From the NCBI GenBank assembly GCA_937870755.1, contig CALMZV010000145.1, positions 64,501 to 128,500 on the forward strand: 64,000 bases of DNA, read 5' to 3'. Under the pieces are notes generated by a model. The model was not told the DNA's origin. It ran no database searches and saw nothing but the letters and a program-made list of their open reading frames with translations. Both the position numbers and the translations under genes were made by a program. Origin of the DNA: an uncultured Methylocystaceae bacterium. Lineage in GTDB: Bacteria > Pseudomonadota > Alphaproteobacteria > Rhizobiales > Beijerinckiaceae. Positions 60,595 to 64,000 of this stretch are shown piece by piece (positions within the stretch are counted from its first letter, which is position 1; each line of letters opens with the position of its first letter).

Positions 60595-61959
60595 ATGAAG
60601 ACGATCATCGAACCCTTCCGCATCAAGACCGTCGAGCCGATCCGCATGACCACGCGCGACGAGCGCAAGCGTCTGCTGCACGAGGCGCATTACAACCTGT
60701 TCGCGCTGCATTCGGACGACGTGCTGATCGATCTCCTGACCGATTCCGGCACGTCCGCCATGTCGGCGGAACAATGGGCGGCCATCATGCGCGGCGACGA
60801 AAGCTATGCCGGTTCGCCGTCGTTCGCGCGGTTCGAGGCGGCGGTGAAGAACCTCATGCCGTTCGCGCATGTCATTCCGACCCATCAGGGCCGCGCGGCG
60901 GAAGCGATCCTGTTTCACCTGATCGGCGGGCCGGGGCGAAAAATTCCCTCTAACACCCATTTCGACACCACGCGCGGCAATATCGAGGCGACGGGGGCCG
61001 AGGCGGTCGATCTCGTGATCGCGGAGGGGCGCGATCCGTCGGCCGAGCATCCGTTCAAGGGAAACATGGATCTCGCCGCGCTCGAAACGTTCCTGCGCGA
61101 GAACGCAGACGCCGTTCCCTGCGTGATGCTGACCATCACCAACAACGCCGGCGGCGGGCAGCCGGCGAGCCTTGAAAACATACGCGGCGTCGCAGCCCTC
61201 GCGCGCGCGTTCGGCAAGCCCTTCATCATCGACGGCTGTCGTTTCGCCGAGAACGCGTGGTTCGTCAAACAGCGCGAACCGGGCCAGCGCGCGCGGAAAA
61301 TCGTCGACATCGTGCGCGACATGTTCGCAGAGGCCGACGGCATGACGATGAGCGCGAAAAAGGACGCCTTCGCCAATATCGGCGGCTGGCTCGCGCTCAA
61401 CGACGACGCGCTGGCGCGCGAGGCGCGCACGCGGCTCATCCAGACCGAGGGCTTTCCAACCTACGGCGGCCTGGCGGGGCGCGATCTCGACGCCATCGCG
61501 CAGGGCCTGAAGGAGATCGTGGACGAGGACTATCTCGCCTATCGCGTGCGCACCAACGAATATATCGCCGAGCGGCTCGACGCGCTCGGCGCGCCGCGCG
61601 TGCGCCCCGTCGGCGGCCATGCGGTGTTCGTCGACGCGCGGGCCTTCCTGCCGCACATTCCGCCGCTCGCCTATCCGGGCCAGGCTCTCGCCTGCGCGCT
61701 CTACGAATACGGCGGCGTGCGGTCCTGCGAGATCGGCACGCTGATGTTCGGCCGCCAGCCGGACGGAAGCGAAAAGCCCGCCGCGATGGACCTCGTGCGG
61801 CTCGCCATGCCGCGTCGCGTCTATACGCAGTCGCACGCCGACTACGTGGTTGAGACATTCGCGGAGATCGCTTCGGTCAAGAACCGGCTGCGCGGCCTGC
61901 GCATCGTCGAGGCGCCGCCGGCGCTGCGCCATTTCACGGCGAAACTCGCGCCGTTGTGA
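60595..61959 (+). CDS. tnaA: Tryptophanase (tryptophan indole-lyase)
   Basis: A 454-residue PLP enzyme cleaving tryptophan to indole, pyruvate and ammonia. FRIKTVEPIRMTTRDERKR begins the family, then DLLTDSGTSAMSAEQWAAIM, HVIPTHQGRAAE, and MSAKKDAFANIGGWLA with the PLP lysine. The C-terminus reads LRHFTAKL; as I recall the family, this histidine (His463 of the E. coli enzyme) is kept in tryptophanase while tyrosine phenol-lyase has phenylalanine there. No tnaC leader or tnaB permease is adjacent. ACGGAG precedes the ATG. The 210 bp upstream contain only the thiC terminator and, presumably, a promoter. Confidence 0.9.
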   Translation: MKTIIEPFRIKTVEPIRMTTRDERKRLLHEAHYNLFALHSDDVLIDLLTDSGTSAMSAEQWAAIMRGDESYAGSPSFARFEAAVKNLMPFAHVIPTHQGRAAEAILFHLIGGPGRKIPSNTHFDTTRGNIEATGAEAVDLVIAEGRDPSAEHPFKGNMDLAALETFLRENADAVPCVMLTITNNAGGGQPASLENIRGVAALARAFGKPFIIDGCRFAENAWFVKQREPGQRARKIVDIVRDMFAEADGMTMSAKKDAFANIGGWLALNDDALAREARTRLIQTEGFPTYGGLAGRDLDAIAQGLKEIVDEDYLAYRVRTNEYIAERLDALGAPRVRPVGGHAVFVDARAFLPHIPPLAYPGQALACALYEYGGVRSCEIGTLMFGRQPDGSEKPAAMDLVRLAMPRRVYTQSHADYVVETFAEIASVKNRLRGLRIVEAPPALRHFTAKLAPL

Positions 61960-62002
61960 GGGCGCGCACGCATGAGGTAGAAGACGGGCGCAGGAGAGAG
62001 CC

Positions 62003-62542
62003 ATGTCCGTCTACCGCCCCGCCCGCATCGGCGTTCTGACCGCATCCGACCGCGCCAGCGCCGGCCTCTACGAGGACGTGAGCGGGCCGGCGATCGAGGC
62101 CTATTTCAAGCGCGTGCTGACGACGCCGTTCCACATCGAACGGCGGATCGTGCCCGACGGGTTCGAGAGCGTGCGCGACGCGCTGATCGACATGGCCGAC
62201 AATCTGAAATGCGACCTCGTCCTCACCACCGGCGGCACCGGCCCGGCACCCAGAGACCTGACGCCGGAGGCGACGCTCGCCGCCGCCCCGCGCGAATTGC
62301 CCGGTTTCGGCGAACGGATGCGCCAGGCCTCGCTCGCGCAGACGCCGACCGCCATTCTGTCGCGCCAGACGGCGGCCCATCGCGGCGCCTGTCTCATCAT
62401 CAACCTGCCGGGATCGCCCCGTTCGATCGACCTGTGCCTCGATGCGGTGATGGGCGCCGTGCCCTATTGCCTCGACCTGATCGGCGCCGCGTTCATCGAG
62501 CCAGACCCTGCGCATGTGCAGGCGTTCCGGCCAAGGAAGTAG
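62003..62542 (+). CDS. moaB: Molybdenum cofactor biosynthesis protein B
   Basis: A 179-residue MogA/MoaB-fold protein that adenylates or binds molybdopterin. IGVLTASDRASAGLYEDVSG, LVLTTGGTGPAPRDLTPEAT with the conserved glycines and Asp, and LIINLPGSPRSIDLCLDAV are the signature. Length and the ending RP agree with MoaB. AGGAGA precedes the ATG, 44 bp after tnaA, so the two may share a transcript although no functional link is known. Confidence 0.92.
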   Translation: MSVYRPARIGVLTASDRASAGLYEDVSGPAIEAYFKRVLTTPFHIERRIVPDGFESVRDALIDMADNLKCDLVLTTGGTGPAPRDLTPEATLAAAPRELPGFGERMRQASLAQTPTAILSRQTAAHRGACLIINLPGSPRSIDLCLDAVMGAVPYCLDLIGAAFIEPDPAHVQAFRPRK

Positions 62543-62543
62543 C

Positions 62544-64000
62544 CTATTCCAGCGCGGCGGCGGCCGCGTGCGGGTCCGCGCCCTGCCTCGCCGGCGGACG
62601 CAGGAACAACACGAGCGGCGCGGCGACGACCGCCACCAGCGCCATCAGCCGGAAATCGTTCATGTAGGAAATGATCGCCGACTGGCGGGTGATTTCCGCG
62701 TTGAGCGCGGCGCGGCCGGCGAGCGCCCCCAGATCCCATATCCTGCCCACGACCGGATCGTCGAGACCGCGATTGAAGACGTTGGCGTGGCGCGCGAGAT
62801 CGGAATGGGCGGTCTGGGCGCCGCGCTCCAGCAGAAAGATGACGATGGAAATGCCGATGCTCGATCCCAGATTGCGCATGAGACTGAACAGCGAGGTCGC
62901 CTGCGTGCGCAGGTCCGGGGGCAGGGTGGCGAAACTGACCGTCGACAGCGGCGTGAACAGAAGGCCGAGACCGAAGCCCTGCAACACGCCGTTGACCAGC
63001 AGCGTCGGCATCGAGACGTCCGGCGTCCAGTGCGCCATCTCCTCCTGCGTCACCGCCATCAGCGCGAAACCGGCCAGCAGAATGAGGCGCGGATCGATCC
63101 GGCCGATGATGCGCCCGACGATCGTCATCGACACCATCGTGCCGACGCCGCGCGGGCCGAGCACGAGGCCGGCGGTCAGCACCGGATAGCCCATCAATGT
63201 TTGCAGATAGGGCGTGATGAGCGCGACGCCCGCCAGCAGGATCATGCCGACGAGAAAGATCAGCGTCAGGCCGAAGGTGAAATTGCGGTCGGCGAACAGG
63301 CGCAGGTCGATGAACGGCCTGTCGCTGGTCAGCGAATGGACGACGAACAGGTAAAAGCACAGCGCGGCGATCACGCCTTCGACGATGATCTCGCGCGAAT
63401 GAAACCAGTCGAGCAACTGGCCGCGGTCGAGCATCAGTTGCAGCGCGCCGACGGCGAGCCCGAGGGTGGCGAAGCCCAACCAGTCGAAACGCAGGCCCTG
63501 CTGCGCCTTGCTTTCGGACAGAAACAGCGTGAGGCCGAACACGCACAAAATGCCCAGCGGCAGGTTGATGTAGAACACCCAGCGCCAGTTGTAATATTCG
63601 GTCAGCCAGCCGCCCAGCATGGGGCCGAGAATGGGGCCGACCATCACGCCGACGCCCCAGATCGCCATCGCCGATCCGTGTTTCTCCTTCGGGTAGGAAT
63701 CGAGCAGGATCGCCTGCGACATGGGCACGAGCGGCGCGCCGAACACGCCCTGCAACAGGCGGAACAGCACCATCTGTTCGAGCGTCTGCGCCGCGCCGCA
63801 CAGAACCGAGGCGGCGGTGAAGCCCGCGACCGAGCCGATGAGAAGTTTCTTGCGGCCGAAGCGCGGCGCCAGAAAACCGGTGACGGGCATGAAGATCGCC
63901 GCCGCCACGATGTAGGACGTGAGCACCCAGGTGATCTGGTCGGCGGTCGCCGAGAGCGAGCCCTGCATGTATGGCAGGGCGACGTTGGCGATGGTGGTGT
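62544..64000 (-). CDS. DHA2-family (EmrB-like) MFS drug exporter, N-terminus beyond the window
   Basis: A 14-helix-type major-facilitator antiporter. The frame stays open to the right edge: reading in from the edge gives TTIANVALPYMQGSLSATAD, so the true start with TM1 lies beyond 64000. ITWVLTSYIVAAAIFMPVTG, LAPRFGRKKLLIGSV (motif A) and LFRLLQGVFGAPLVPMSQAI, with WGVGVMVGPILGPMLGGWLT (motif C), define the DHA2/EmrB type. A periplasmic EmrA partner, if any, would be outside the window. Confidence 0.93.
   Translation of the reverse strand, partial: TTIANVALPYMQGSLSATADQITWVLTSYIVAAAIFMPVTGFLAPRFGRKKLLIGSVAGFTAASVLCGAAQTLEQMVLFRLLQGVFGAPLVPMSQAILLDSYPKEKHGSAMAIWGVGVMVGPILGPMLGGWLTEYYNWRWVFYINLPLGILCVFGLTLFLSESKAQQGLRFDWLGFATLGLAVGALQLMLDRGQLLDWFHSREIIVEGVIAALCFYLFVVHSLTSDRPFIDLRLFADRNFTFGLTLIFLVGMILLAGVALITPYLQTLMGYPVLTAGLVLGPRGVGTMVSMTIVGRIIGRIDPRLILLAGFALMAVTQEEMAHWTPDVSMPTLLVNGVLQGFGLGLLFTPLSTVSFATLPPDLRTQATSLFSLMRNLGSSIGISIVIFLLERGAQTAHSDLARHANVFNRGLDDPVVGRIWDLGALAGRAALNAEITRQSAIISYMNDFRLMALVAVVAAPLVLFLRPPARQGADPHAAAAALE

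Overview
The window looks like a high-GC alphaproteobacterial chromosome, most likely order Hyphomicrobiales (Rhizobiales); the family cannot be fixed from sequence alone. The pointers are a mitofilin-like/HemY pair, a five-gene cytochrome c maturation block (ccmABCDG), a 49-residue aa3-type oxidase subunit IV next to a three-part transhydrogenase, paired DUF465 genes near purEK-rpsU, an Omp31-like porin, and small palindromic intergenic repeats of the kind scattered through Hyphomicrobiales genomes. Nearly all the DNA is coding, with short operons and many 4-bp start/stop overlaps.

Layout. 1-5126 is the end of an integrated element lying against the 3' end of a tRNA-Thr(CGT) gene (5127-5202). 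All its genes are on the minus strand: a tyrosine integrase whose normal N-terminus is cut off by a one-base frameshift, an unrecognised 290-residue protein with an AT-hook-like basic motif, an AlpA-like regulator, and a large DUF3987 primase/helicase-like protein that runs off the left edge. int, alpA and primase beside a tRNA is the pattern of P4/PICI-like phage satellites or small integrative elements.

5284-9395 holds HemY-like, mitofilin-like and CitE-like genes. 9396-10308 is the longest non-coding stretch, with a 56-bp tandem repeat and a simple-sequence tract, and it precedes an outer-membrane porin. 11-16 kb carries carbonic anhydrase, an FMN reductase, asd, a pseudouridine synthase, ftsY and yciB. 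16.4-19.2 kb is the ccm operon, followed by acnA, a very long SUV3-like helicase, a DUF3108 protein and a cation efflux protein.

27.9-33.9 kb contains prpE, a YiiX-like hydrolase, an orphan branched-chain-amino-acid-type binding protein and an acyl-CoA ligase. 34.1-37.0 kb is DUF465/DUF465/purE/purK/rpsU. 37.2-41.4 kb is a TPR lipoprotein, then pntB-pntAB-pntAA and the oxidase subunit IV. 41.7 kb has an Mrr-type nuclease.

42.8-49.4 kb is a small surface-polysaccharide cluster: GH5 hydrolase, flippase, Wzz-like protein, initiating sugar transferase and ManC. Then come prfC, an RND efflux pair, a phosphotransferase/SDR/MaoC trio typical of acyl-CoA metabolism, a TPP riboswitch with thiC, tryptophanase, moaB and a DHA2-type drug exporter cut by the right edge.

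I found no CRISPR array, rRNA or insertion sequence. The best candidate for something under-described is the tRNA-Thr element at the left end; the 9.4-10.3 kb repeat region and the palindrome family are secondary.
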